Shown here: positions 9,123 to 16,969 of the stretch, piece after piece
Layout of the letters: each line of letters starts with the position of its first letter
How positions within the stretch are numbered: position 1 is the first letter of the stretch
DNA from: Alphaproteobacteria bacterium
GTDB lineage: Bacteria; Pseudomonadota; Alphaproteobacteria; Rhodobacterales; Rhodobacteraceae
Direction: 5' to 3'
DNA length: 64,000 nt
NCBI GenBank assembly: GCA_030148665.1
Contig: JASBSZ010000047.1
Coordinates: 167,771 to 231,770 of the forward strand
Made by a program: the position numbers and the translations under genes
Notes under the pieces: model-generated
Database searches by the model: none
What the model saw: the letters and a program-made list of their open reading frames with translations, nothing else
What the model was told of the DNA's origin: nothing

Positions 9123-9236
9123 TCACTTCGGCCCGACGCCCTTCCACGCCTCCTGCACCATCATCGCCCGCGCCTTTTGCCGCGCGGCGCCGGCATAGCG
9201 CACCAACATCGCGCGGCTGGTGTGGCTGGTTACGGT
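9123..9236 (-). pseudogene. integrase 3'-end remnant, copy 2
   Basis: The minus strand reads TVTSHTSRAMLVRYAGAARQ and then KARAMMVQEA before a short tail and TGA. It is the longest clear remnant and keeps the HTSRAM box and catalytic Tyr region of the integrase at 25766-26752 (GHTSRAMVMRYAGAARQ). The upstream 85 percent of the gene is missing. Confidence 0.8.
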
Positions 9237-9919
9237 GCATCAAAGTCGCCATGAACCGCGATGATCTCTTCGCCGATCGTTTCCTCGATCGCCATTCCCT
9301 CGATACATTTCCTCAGCCAGGCCGGGTTACTGATCATCTCTACAGCCTTGTCGTAAGCAGTACGTACCGTCTGACCATAGGCTGCCTCTGCCTTGTCCCA
9401 GGCGATTTTCGGGATGGGTCCCCATCGAGAAATCATCATGCTGAGGTCGATTATGTCGCGGCTGAGAACGGCCTTGTCGGCATAGCGGTCGGCATTGGCG
9501 AGAAGCTTCTCGCAGTACATGTCTGCCCGTGTCAGGACGGGAACTCCGAGCCGAGGGTCCATTTCGCCGCTCAGATCGATACGCGCCTCGCGAACGATCT
9601 CAAACTTGACCCTTGTCCGTGCGGCCTCAAGTTGTGTTCGGATGCCATACTGATCGGATCGAACTTCGCGCAGAACGGTGACTCCAGCGCCTGGCGCCAA
9701 AACCCTGTCGAGAGATCCACCGAAGGTTGCCTCACGCAGCAGCCGATATCCCTCCTTCGAGGAACACAGGAAGTCGATGTCAACGCTTTCCCGATACTCA
9801 CCAAGTTTGAGAACGATGGCTGTGCCACCCCCGAACCATGCCCCTGCGCGAAGCAGGAGCTCTGCGTCGAGAGCTTTGAGAACCTGTGCAATGGCGTTGT
9901 GGTGCGGGCGATCAAACAT
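9230..9919 (-). CDS. nucleotidyl transferase AbiEii/AbiGii toxin-family protein (second module)
   Basis: A 229-residue protein with FGGGTAIVLKLGEYRESVDI and DFL forming the nucleotidyltransferase metal-binding core near residues 29-51, and TRADMYCEKLLANADRY plus RDIIDLSMM further on, as in the AbiEii family. It is clearly different in sequence from the module at 8423-9094 and lies on the opposite strand. Its start overlaps the end of the upstream 67-residue gene (ATGAATGTTTGA), indicating translational coupling. Its 3' end overlaps the edge of integrase remnant 2. Confidence 0.8.
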   Translation of the reverse strand: MFDRPHHNAIAQVLKALDAELLLRAGAWFGGGTAIVLKLGEYRESVDIDFLCSSKEGYRLLREATFGGSLDRVLAPGAGVTVLREVRSDQYGIRTQLEAARTRVKFEIVREARIDLSGEMDPRLGVPVLTRADMYCEKLLANADRYADKAVLSRDIIDLSMMISRWGPIPKIAWDKAEAAYGQTVRTAYDKAVEMISNPAWLRKCIEGMAIEETIGEEIIAVHGDFDAP

Positions 9920-10115
9920 TCATAACGCCGTTGCCATATCGGGCAACGAGCATGTCGAGCAACTTCTGCTCTTCACAGTCAAACGCTTCCTTGTCGACAT
10001 AACGCCAGTTGCGTTCATAAATAGCCAAAGCGTCGCGCCCGTCCAACACAGTGTTGGCCGGCCGGTTCCAGCAAAGGTCCCGAAGCTGCGTGAAGTTTTC
10101 GACTCGGACTTGCAT
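9912..10115 (-). CDS. small protein, candidate antitoxin of the second AbiEii-like module
   Basis: A 67-residue protein beginning MQVRVENFTQLRDLCWNRPA, overlapping the toxin start by 8 nt. The start at 10115 is favoured by a GAGAGG site 6 bp upstream; the frame runs 7 codons further. The sequence includes ALAIYERNWRYVD, typical of small proteins found directly before AbiEii-like toxins in alphaproteobacteria. Function as antitoxin is inferred from position. Confidence 0.65.
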   Translation of the reverse strand: MQVRVENFTQLRDLCWNRPANTVLDGRDALAIYERNWRYVDKEAFDCEEQKLLDMLVARYGNGVMNV

Positions 10116-10136
10116 CGTTATTCCTCTCGCCGACAA

Positions 10137-10365
10137 ATATAGGGATACCCGACGAAGTTTTCCACCAGAGTCTTCATTCTCGGGTTGCCATCGTTGTCAA
10201 AACGGCTGTCGTGTTAAAGACCCGAAATCTTGTGAGCCGCTATACCGCGTCCGCAAAACTGACCAGTCATATGATGCCGTTGCGTTTCTGATCGCGACCT
10301 GCCTTGGGTTCACCCGGCACCTAAGCGGCTTCAGTTTGCGCCCTGCTGAACTGCACCACCGAACT
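10137..10365. other. non-coding stretch before integrase remnant 3
   Basis: Contains the presumed promoter of the leftward AbiEii module. The last ~40 bp resemble the sequence just beyond the 3' end of the intact integrase (near 25730-25765), so the repeat extends slightly beyond the gene. Confidence 0.35.
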
Positions 10366-10464
10366 TCACATATTCCGCGCCTCCTACGCCATCATCGCAC
10401 GCGCCTTCTGCCGCGCTGCACCAGCGTAGCGCACCAACATCACGCGGCAGGGGCGCGGGTAACC
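10366..10464 (-). pseudogene. integrase 3'-end remnant, copy 3, with amber codon
   Basis: The minus strand reads RVMLVRYAGAARQKARAMMA, then TAG where the intact integrase has CAG (Gln), then EARN. The region upstream of RVML is degenerate but still aligns with the HTSRAM box. Same orientation as the other copies. Confidence 0.75.
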
Positions 10465-10596
10465 GGACTTCTAGGCGGGAGGAGACCGGAACACATCCGG
10501 CAAGATCCACGGCAGGGAGCTTGGCTTGCCGCCACAAGGACTCGCCCGACAGGAGAGGCACATCAGCGAGATTTTACCGATGTATCGGGCTTTTCG

Positions 10597-10602
10597 TTGA
10601 CA
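10597..10602 (+). promoter_or_regulatory. -35-like element upstream of hipB
   Basis: A perfect TTGACA. No convincing -10 hexamer lies at the standard spacing, so this is tentative. Confidence 0.25.
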
Positions 10603-10622
10603 ATATCCCCCACCAATGAAAA

Positions 10623-10675
10623 AATGACCTATACATCAGGCAAATAGGAATGATAAGCCTCATGTAAAGGTCATT
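10623..10675. promoter_or_regulatory. inverted-repeat operator upstream of hipBA
   Basis: AATGACCTATACAT (10623-10636) and ATGTAAAGGTCATT (10662-10675) are inverted copies with 13 of 14 matches, separated by 25 bp and ending 12 bp before hipB. This is the expected layout for an autorepressing HipB operator that DNA looping or two dimers could occupy. Confidence 0.55.
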
Positions 10676-10687
10676 CAGGGGTCTGTC

Positions 10688-11026
10688 ATGCCCGCCACGA
10701 GGAAAAGAACATATGCGCGCTACACGCTCGAAAGCCTTGCCCTGCTGGGAAAGATGATCCGCCTCGGCCGCAAGCAGCGCAAGATGACGGAACGCGAACT
10801 GGCCGAGCGCCTCGGCGTCGCCCGGAGCACGCTGCAGCGGATGGAGAAAGGCGACCCCAAGGTCGAAATCGGGTTGATGTTCGAGGCCGCCGCCATAGTC
10901 GGTGTGAAGCTCTTCGATGCCGATGAAAAGGGGATAGCGGCTCTCACCCGCCGGACCAATGACAGGATCGCCCTGTTGCCCAAGCATGTCTACAAGACTG
11001 GAAAGCGGGTCAAGGATGCGTTCTGA
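10688..11026 (+). CDS. hipB: HipB-like XRE-family antitoxin
   Basis: A 112-residue helix-turn-helix protein. The HTH spans about residues 18-72 (IRLGRKQRKMTERELAERL, then GVARSTLQRMEKGDPKVEIG). As antitoxin it would bind HipA and its own operator. The stop codon overlaps the hipA start by 11 nt. The module appears intact. Confidence 0.85.
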   Translation: MPATRKRTYARYTLESLALLGKMIRLGRKQRKMTERELAERLGVARSTLQRMEKGDPKVEIGLMFEAAAIVGVKLFDADEKGIAALTRRTNDRIALLPKHVYKTGKRVKDAF

Positions 11027-12341
11027 ACCGCCGACATACGACGAAGCCTTCGTCTGGGTCTGGTTGCCCGGTGCGACCGAGCCGATAGTCGCCGGGCGCC
11101 TTCACTCGCATGACGGACTCGTAACCTTCAACTACGGGAAGAGCTATCTGGAGCGCCCCAAGGCCATCCCGCTCTATCTGCCGGAGTTGCCCTTGCAGCT
11201 GGGTGAGTTACCGTTACTCACCGGCCTCACCATGCCTGGCTGCATACGTGACGCGGCGCCGGATGCCTGGGGGCGGCGGGTGATCTTGAACCGCAGGTTC
11301 GGCGCCAATAGCCCTGGCCAGGGCGGGCTTGACCCGACGGAATTGGCATTCCTGCTGGAATCGGGCTCCGACCGGATCGGTGCCCTCGACTTTCAGCGCT
11401 CGCCGAGCGTCTATGAGCCGCGCTCGCGGGTGAATGCGAGCCTCGAGGAACTGATCGAATCCGCACAGCGGGTTGAACAGGGGATTCCCCTGTCGCCCGA
11501 ACTGGATCAGGCCCTTTTTCACGGCAGTTCGATCGGCGGCGCGCGGCCAAAGGCCCTGATCGAAGACGGCCCGGTCAAGTACGTTGCCAAGTTCTCATCA
11601 TCCTCGGACACCTACAGCGTCGTGAAGGGCGAGTTTGTTGCCATGCGCCTTGCCGCGCTTTGCGGAATCAGGACCGCGCCAGTTTCCCTGGTGCATGTTT
11701 CGGGAAAGGATGTCCTGCTAGTCGAGCGTTTCGATCGCGTGAAAGCGGATGGCGGCTGGCAGCGCAAGCTCATGGTCTCGGCCCTGACGATGCTCGGCCT
11801 CGACGAAATGATGGCTCGCTATGCCAGCTATCAGGATCTGGCCGAAATTATCCGACACCGCTTCTCCGACCCGTCAGCCTCTCTGCGCGAGTTGTTCGCG
11901 CGCATCGTGTTCAACATCCTTTGCGGCAATACCGATGATCACGCGCGCAATCATGCCGCCTTCTGGGACGGGGAGATGCTGACCTTGACCCCCGCCTACG
12001 ATATTTGCCCGCAGGGCCGGACCGGGCAGGAAGCCTCGCAGGCCATGCTGATTACCGGGCAGGACCGGTCGAGCCGGCTTGCAACCTGCCTTGAGGCCGC
12101 GCGTCACTTTCTGGTGCCGGACGACGAAGCCATTGCCATTGTGGAGGCCCAGCTTCGCTGCATCGGGAAAAACTGGAATGCCGTCTGCGACGAAGCCGCA
12201 CTTTCCCAGACCGACAAGAACCTGTTCGCGGGACGGCAGTTTCTCAACCCCTACTGCATTGAAGGGCTGAACGAGAACACGGCATTGAAGGCAACCTTCC
12301 TTGCTGCACGGAATGCGCTGACGTATGGCTGGGGCGCCTGA
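11016..12341 (+). CDS. hipA: HipA-family serine/threonine kinase toxin
   Basis: A 441-residue type II toxin kinase of the HipA family, which in E. coli phosphorylates glutamyl-tRNA synthetase and causes persistence. Visible elements: N-terminal subdomain (VWVWLPGATEPIVAGRL), glycine-rich loop GSSIGGARPKALI near residue 169, FDR motif, catalytic NTDDHARNHAAFW with the conserved Asp, and LTPAYDICP (metal-binding Asp). All catalytic parts look intact. The start at 11016 (MRSEPPTYDE) overlaps hipB; a longer frame from 10959 would embed deeply in hipB. Confidence 0.85.
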   Translation: MRSEPPTYDEAFVWVWLPGATEPIVAGRLHSHDGLVTFNYGKSYLERPKAIPLYLPELPLQLGELPLLTGLTMPGCIRDAAPDAWGRRVILNRRFGANSPGQGGLDPTELAFLLESGSDRIGALDFQRSPSVYEPRSRVNASLEELIESAQRVEQGIPLSPELDQALFHGSSIGGARPKALIEDGPVKYVAKFSSSSDTYSVVKGEFVAMRLAALCGIRTAPVSLVHVSGKDVLLVERFDRVKADGGWQRKLMVSALTMLGLDEMMARYASYQDLAEIIRHRFSDPSASLRELFARIVFNILCGNTDDHARNHAAFWDGEMLTLTPAYDICPQGRTGQEASQAMLITGQDRSSRLATCLEAARHFLVPDDEAIAIVEAQLRCIGKNWNAVCDEAALSQTDKNLFAGRQFLNPYCIEGLNENTALKATFLAARNALTYGWGA

Positions 12342-12388
12342 TATTGCGACTCCCAAGGCGCTCAAGAAAAACGTGTTGTCGGGTGCCC

Positions 12389-12480
12389 ATTCCGGGGTCA
12401 CCCGCCCGGTGATTCCGATTTGATCCGCCCACCCATTCCGATTTGATCCGCCCGGCGATTCCGGGCTATCCGCCCACCGT
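12389..12480. repeat. array of four 23-bp repeats, IS21-like end
   Basis: Four contiguous 23-bp units, each starting ATTCCG and containing TGATCCGCCC or a variant, for example ATTCCGATTTGATCCGCCCA. The last unit (CCGGGCTATCCGCCCACC) is nearly identical to CCGGGCTATCCGGCCACC at 15579-15596. The two arrays have the same orientation and bracket the three-gene block 12496-15364. Confidence 0.55.
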
Positions 12481-12495
12481 TTGGTGACCAGCGTC

Positions 12496-13074
12496 TCACT
12501 CCGCCGATTTGACACTCTCCAAATGCTCGATCCATGTTTTCGGCAGGTCGTGTGCCCTGGCCCCTTCACGCAGTAGCCTTAAATATCGCAGCGACGGATT
12601 GCCGTCCATCTCCCCTCCATCCGCGATATAGGTGAAGAAAGGGATGCGGATACCGTGCTGATCCTCCGCCTCCAGCCAGATGGGCCGGTAGCGCCAGCCG
12701 GGCACTCCCTCGGTCGAGTTCAGCCAGACCATGTCGCGCCGTGTCATACGGTAAAGCACGCCCCACACTTCGGCATTTTCATCGGCGCTGATGTTGGCAG
12801 GCGCAGCTTTGCCCTTGGGCCGCCCCTCCAGATTGAAGCGCAGGCGATATCCCCTGACCCGCCCCACTCGCCATTCCAGCGGGCGCATCTTGCGGCGCTC
12901 AAGGAAGGCACTGTCATGCATGTTGGCACCATAGGCGAAATACCAGACTTCATCCGATGGGCTGCCATCAAGCGTCAGGCCCCAGACGCGGTACCAAAGG
13001 CGAGCAAGCGGCCAGAGCCGCATGATGATCGGAACCCAGAGGCGTTTCAGCAGGCGGCGCGTTTTAATCAGCAT
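12496..13074 (-). CDS. gamma-glutamylcyclotransferase-like protein
   Basis: A 192-residue protein with the GGCT/AIG2 fold signature YFAYGANMHDSAFLERR near residue 45 and a conserved WGVLYRM stretch with a downstream Glu (NSTEGVPG) fitting the catalytic acid. Such enzymes release 5-oxoproline from gamma-glutamyl peptides. An N-terminal hydrophobic/basic stretch (about 30 residues) may anchor it to the membrane. It is the last gene of a three-gene minus-strand operon behind an MFS transporter and a flippase-like protein, 3 bp after the MFS stop. Confidence 0.75.
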   Translation of the reverse strand: MLIKTRRLLKRLWVPIIMRLWPLARLWYRVWGLTLDGSPSDEVWYFAYGANMHDSAFLERRKMRPLEWRVGRVRGYRLRFNLEGRPKGKAAPANISADENAEVWGVLYRMTRRDMVWLNSTEGVPGWRYRPIWLEAEDQHGIRIPFFTYIADGGEMDGNPSLRYLRLLREGARAHDLPKTWIEHLESVKSAE

Positions 13075-13077
13075 ATC

Positions 13078-14340
13078 TCAGTCCTCCATCTTCGAGATTC
13101 GATACAGAAGCACCTGCTGAATGGCGGCGGCAATGATTGCCACGATGAATACCACGTGGATGGAGATGAACTGGACGAATGCCGCGCCGAGAAGAGGCAG
13201 CAGCGCCGCTGGCGAGGCCAGGGAATTGAAATAGGCCGAATAGGCAGGCCGCCGGTCATCGGGTGAGATTTCCATCAGATAACCAAGATAGCCGATGGTC
13301 ATCCCGTTGACGAGCACGCCGATCAGAACGAAGAGAGCTGCAAATTCAAAAAGGCTTGCACCCGCACCAAGGCCAAGAAGCAGCAGAACTCCGAGGGGCG
13401 GCAAAAATCGGACGACACCGACAGCCTTCAGTAGCGTGAGCTTTCCGTGACCATCGCCGATCCAGCCCCATAGAGCGTTCGACGCGAGGGCACCGGCTGT
13501 CTGGGCTCCAAGCAGAATGGCAACGTCGGATGCCCGTAGCCCCAGGTCAGATGCTGCAACGACATAGAACGGCATGGCCATCAGCGTCGCGCCGCCAACC
13601 CATTGGGAAAAGAGAAACAACCGAAACCGAGCATCGCTGCGCAGTGTGTTCCAGCCCGCCTTCAGAAAACTGAAAAGGGTGTTTTCCGCTGGGTTCTTTG
13701 AAGGATCGGTTGTGAGCGGAGGTTCTCCGGCCGAGATGAAAAGTGTCGAGGAGAGGATCATCATCGCGGAAGCCAGCGCAAAGATAAGCGCGTAGGCTGG
13801 CAGGAGGGGAAGCGCTCCCAGCACACGGTGGATAAACGCAGCCACAGCAAGCGCTAAAAGACCTCCGCCGAAGAAGCGCCAAGCGAGCATCCGGCTGCGC
13901 AAATGTGATGGAATAGAGCGTCCGACGATGTCGTTATAAGGCACGGCCACGACGCCGCTGACGAAAGCATAGAGCGTCCATAAGGCAAGAAAAGCCACGG
14001 CAACCACCACCGCCGTCAATTCAGCGCTGAACCACAGAAGCATCGCAATAAGCGCGAGACAGAAAGCCCGACCGAAGGCACCGAACACGTAGTAGGGCAT
14101 CCGGCGTTTCTTGTGCTGGGCGAGGAAGCCGACGACGATCTGCGGGAAAAGCCAACCGAGGCGCAGCACAGCGCTCACCGCGCCCACGGCAAAGACGTTA
14201 CCGGTGAGCTGAAAGACAAGGCTTGCGATAATGGTGGCACCATTGACGGCCGAGGAACCGGCCTCGAAGGCGGCACCCGCTCCCGCAATCTTCCAGAAGG
14301 TTGATCCTGATGGTTTTGCACTTGGCTCACGCAGACTCAT
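13078..14340 (-). CDS. major facilitator superfamily transporter
   Basis: About 420 residues with roughly 12 hydrophobic segments and the MFS cytoplasmic loop QHKKRRMPYYVF after helix 2. Substrate cannot be predicted. The start at 14340 (MSLREPSAKPSG) follows a GAGAAG site; the frame extends to a TTG at 14352. It overlaps the 3' end of the flippase-like gene by 14 nt, so the two are translationally coupled. Confidence 0.8.
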   Translation of the reverse strand: MSLREPSAKPSGSTFWKIAGAGAAFEAGSSAVNGATIIASLVFQLTGNVFAVGAVSAVLRLGWLFPQIVVGFLAQHKKRRMPYYVFGAFGRAFCLALIAMLLWFSAELTAVVVAVAFLALWTLYAFVSGVVAVPYNDIVGRSIPSHLRSRMLAWRFFGGGLLALAVAAFIHRVLGALPLLPAYALIFALASAMMILSSTLFISAGEPPLTTDPSKNPAENTLFSFLKAGWNTLRSDARFRLFLFSQWVGGATLMAMPFYVVAASDLGLRASDVAILLGAQTAGALASNALWGWIGDGHGKLTLLKAVGVVRFLPPLGVLLLLGLGAGASLFEFAALFVLIGVLVNGMTIGYLGYLMEISPDDRRPAYSAYFNSLASPAALLPLLGAAFVQFISIHVVFIVAIIAAAIQQVLLYRISKMED

Positions 14341-15364
14341 CTGACTTCTCAACGCTTTGCGCCATGGTGCGAATATCGACGCCGCTCTGCCAGAGAATGG
14401 TGAGACCGAAAATGACCACCAGAAGGATCGACATGACTTGCGTGAAAAGGATCATGATCAGCGCCTTCTCGTCAGGAACGCCAAGGATTTGAAGCGCAAA
14501 GGCCGATCCGATGACAAACCCGCCTGGCACGCGGATAAAGCGTGAAAGGATCATCGCGAAGCCGGCAAAAACCATGAGAAAGAGATAATCGAAGACCTGC
14601 AATGTCACCCCGACAGCCAGACCCGCCCAGAGAAAATGGGTGGCCGCCACCGACTTGGTGGCGAAGCTGGCCGCGATCACCGCAATCCGGCGCCACACCC
14701 CGCGGGGCCAGATCACCCCGTGGCAGAGTGCTGCGCGCAATGCACTGCCATTGCCGCCCAAGCGTGCCGACAGCCAGTCGAAGAGACGGCAGAGAAGCGG
14801 GCCGTCGTGGGCAAAAATCACCCGAAACCGGAACATCACCCAGAGAAATCCACCGAAAAGTACCAAGTTGAACATACCTGCCGCTGAGAGACCAAGAGCA
14901 AGGTTGCCTTCTATCTGCGGAATTTGTCCCGCCACGGCAACTACCCCGGCAAACAGAGCAAACATCACCCCGTCAATAAAGCGCGAGATTATGGTCGTCG
15001 TCAGCACCGTCGCCATCTTCAGTCCTTCAAGACGGGCGACCAGCCAGGAGCGGACCAGAGGGCTGATGCCTATCGGCACCAGGACGTTGGCACCGTATCC
15101 GGCAAGCAGCGCACCGGTCAGGCGCAGGCTCGTAATTGGTTTCAGGTCGTACAGAAGCTGGCGCCACTTCCACCCGCTGATGAATTGCTCGAACAGGATC
15201 GTCGCTGCCAGCATGGCAACCCACCAGAGATTCGCGCTGCGCACGCCAGCCAGAAACCGGTCGAAATCCAGATCGCGGTAGAGATAGAACATCACCGCCA
15301 GGGCAACTGCACCTCCAAGGATCGGGATTATCCAACGGATGAACAGGGCGCGGAGAAATTTCAT
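14327..15364 (-). CDS. lysylphosphatidylglycerol synthase TM-region/flippase-like membrane protein
   Basis: A 345-residue integral membrane protein of the UPF0104/AglD-like family (LPG synthetase transmembrane domain without the catalytic GNAT part). Eight or so hydrophobic segments are visible, with GALLAGYGANVLVPIGISPL and GGFVIGSAFALQILGVP as typical family motifs. Relatives are thought to move lipids or lipid-linked intermediates across the membrane. First gene of the operon with the MFS and GGCT-like genes. Confidence 0.75.
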   Translation of the reverse strand: MKFLRALFIRWIIPILGGAVALAVMFYLYRDLDFDRFLAGVRSANLWWVAMLAATILFEQFISGWKWRQLLYDLKPITSLRLTGALLAGYGANVLVPIGISPLVRSWLVARLEGLKMATVLTTTIISRFIDGVMFALFAGVVAVAGQIPQIEGNLALGLSAAGMFNLVLFGGFLWVMFRFRVIFAHDGPLLCRLFDWLSARLGGNGSALRAALCHGVIWPRGVWRRIAVIAASFATKSVAATHFLWAGLAVGVTLQVFDYLFLMVFAGFAMILSRFIRVPGGFVIGSAFALQILGVPDEKALIMILFTQVMSILLVVIFGLTILWQSGVDIRTMAQSVEKSDESA

Positions 15365-15529
15365 ACGGGAGCCCTTCGGATAAATGGTGGCGCTTGAGGC
15401 CTTATCGCTAACCCGATGCGCCGTTTGTCACAATCGGCCGGTAGTGAGCCTACTTCACGTTATAGCGATTGAACCGCGTTATTCGCGAAACAGCTGGGCG
15501 AGAACATCGCCTGCCGGTCTTTACTGCGC
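15365..15529. other. intergenic, upstream of the three-gene operon
   Basis: Presumed promoter of the minus-strand operon. No clear element is seen. Confidence 0.3.
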
Positions 15530-15597
15530 ATTCCGGAGCATCCGGCCGGTCGATCCGACGACATCCGGCCACCTGAACCGGGCTATCCGGCCACCCT
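15530..15597. repeat. second IS21-like repeat array
   Basis: ATTCCGGAGCATCCGGCC, CATCCGGCCACC and CTATCCGGCCACC are spaced at about 22-26 bp, 35 bp beyond the stop codon of the istB remnant. Position next to istB and the multiple short repeats identify it as the probable terminus of an IS21-family element. Related to the array at 12389-12480. Confidence 0.55.
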
Positions 15598-15631
15598 TGG
15601 CGTGCCGTCTTGAGGCCTGAGGTTTCGTTTA

Positions 15632-16121
15632 TCAGTCTGAGTTAGTTTCGTCACCCGTTTTTGCGGCCATCTTTCGGAACGATTGCCCCTCGAGCTCGAG
15701 GCGATAGGCGTTGTGGACGAGCCGGTCGAGGATGGCGTCTGCGAAAGTTGGCTCGCCAATGACCTCGTGCCAGGTTTTGAGCGGCAGTTGGCTGGTGATC
15801 AGGGTTGAGCCCGATCCGTAGCGGTCTTCGACGATCTCCATGAGGTCGCGACGCTGGTTGGCGTTGAGGCGGTCCGGCCCCCAGTCGTCGAGGATCAGGA
15901 GCCGGGTCCTGGTCAGGGTTCTGAAGAGCCTCGGGAATCGTCCGTCGCCATGGGCAAGCTCGAGCTAGTCGAACAGGCGCGCGGTGCGTTTGTAAAGCAC
16001 GGTCATGCCATCGCGGCAGGCGGCCTGGGCGAGCGCGCAGGCGAGCCAAGGTTTGCCCACGCCGCAAGGGCCAGTAATCATGAGGTTGCGCTTGTTGGCA
16101 ATCCATTTGCCGGTGAGCAGC
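15632..16121 (-). pseudogene. istB: istB remnant (IS21-family ATPase), 5'-truncated with amber codon
   Basis: The minus strand reads from LLTGKWIANKRNLMITGPCG to the C-terminus of IstB, the AAA+ transposition helper: Walker A GPCGVGKPW (the usual Ser after Lys is Pro), Walker B LLILDDWG, then LMEIVEDRYGSGSTLITSQL and FRKMAAK. An in-frame TAG lies at 15965-15967 (between LFD and LELAHG). The N-terminal third and all of istA are missing; the break is exactly at the inverted repeat of the next element. Confidence 0.8.
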
Positions 16122-16440
16122 GATTACGCAACCTGTTGTCTTCTTTGGTTGCCGCCCATGACGGCAGCTGAACAAGGTGCATTCCGTCAAGACCATCGAC
16201 CTTGTCGCTGCCGAATTGGGAGAAACCGTCGATCGGCTCTTTCATCTCGCCATCGATATGGAACCCGAAGACGGCGTAATCTGGGTCCACGGCCCGAATG
16301 ATGACAGCGTCATGCCCTTCTCGCCGTTTGGAATCGAAAACCTCCGCGAGATCATCAAAATGGACCGTGTAAAACGGGCCTGACACCGCTGTGGGCCACG
16401 CCGGATGGTTACACCAAAGAAGACAACAGGGTGCGTAATC
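16122..16440. mobile_element. 319-bp MITE-like element with ~29-bp inverted ends
   Basis: GATTACGCAACCTGTTGTCT plus TCTTTGGT at the left is repeated in inverted form at the right (ACCAAAGA plus AGACAACAGGGTGCGTAATC) with one mismatch in 28. The element holds one short open frame and no transposase. No target-site duplication was found. Its left end also matches the outer end of the IS256-family element at 62460 in 20 of 21 positions. It truncates istB. Confidence 0.65.
16177..16383 (+). CDS. small hypothetical protein inside the MITE-like element
   Basis: A 68-codon frame with GTG start: MHSVKTIDLVAAELGETVDR, then LFHLAIDMEPEDGVIWVHGP and so on. No family is recognised. The amino-acid composition (acidic, balanced, no low complexity) looks protein-like, and the frame fills most of the element, but whether it is expressed is unknown. 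Confidence 0.4.
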   Translation: MHSVKTIDLVAAELGETVDRLFHLAIDMEPEDGVIWVHGPNDDSVMPFSPFGIENLREIIKMDRVKRA

Positions 16441-16529
16441 AAATTAAGTCATTTTGACCGAAACCCCAGGTTTGTGATAGGGCTGCTGTGAGCCTCATGC
16501 TGAATGTGACAGGAGAAGAGAGCGGTACA

Positions 16530-16916
16530 ATGAGAATTCTCTTGGCACTTCTTGCTTTTGTCGCGCCGGTACCGGCTTGGGCGGGAGACCCGATCCCAGG
16601 CGTTGAATTCTATCTGGTCGGCAAGCTCGAACCGGATTTCAGAAATTGCCTGCAAACCCCGGGCGCTACCAGGATCAACCTCAAGGGTGAGACCTATTGC
16701 ATGGTCCCGGACAGTGCTCTCCGCCAAGTCAGGATGAAGGGGGATTTTTCACGATTCCGGTTTCTGACCAGAATCCCCGGACCCGTCTTCGGATCCGACG
16801 GAGAATGCACCGGAGACAGGGAAAACAGCATCGTGGTGTTGAATGGCGCGCGCTTCTGCATAGGCCCGGCCTCTGCCATCAGCCATAACAGTTCAAGGTC
16901 GAATTATTCGCGCTGA
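16530..16916 (+). CDS. hypothetical secreted protein
   Basis: A 128-residue protein with a strong signal peptide (MRILLALLAFVAPVPAWAGD, cleavage after AWA). Mature part has four cysteines in pairs around NCLQTPG, TYCMVPD, GECTGD and RFCIGP, suggesting two disulphides. I do not recognise the family. The start at 16530 is chosen for the signal peptide; the frame begins 14 codons earlier. Confidence 0.55.
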   Translation: MRILLALLAFVAPVPAWAGDPIPGVEFYLVGKLEPDFRNCLQTPGATRINLKGETYCMVPDSALRQVRMKGDFSRFRFLTRIPGPVFGSDGECTGDRENSIVVLNGARFCIGPASAISHNSSRSNYSR

Positions 16917-16969
16917 GCGCCACCGGCGGAATTCACGCCAACTGGCGGGGGACTATCCCATAGCCCTGT

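Noticed and set aside
15651..16196. 181-codon minus-strand frame over istB
   Set aside because: Wrong frame; the istB protein motifs are in a different frame interrupted by TAG.
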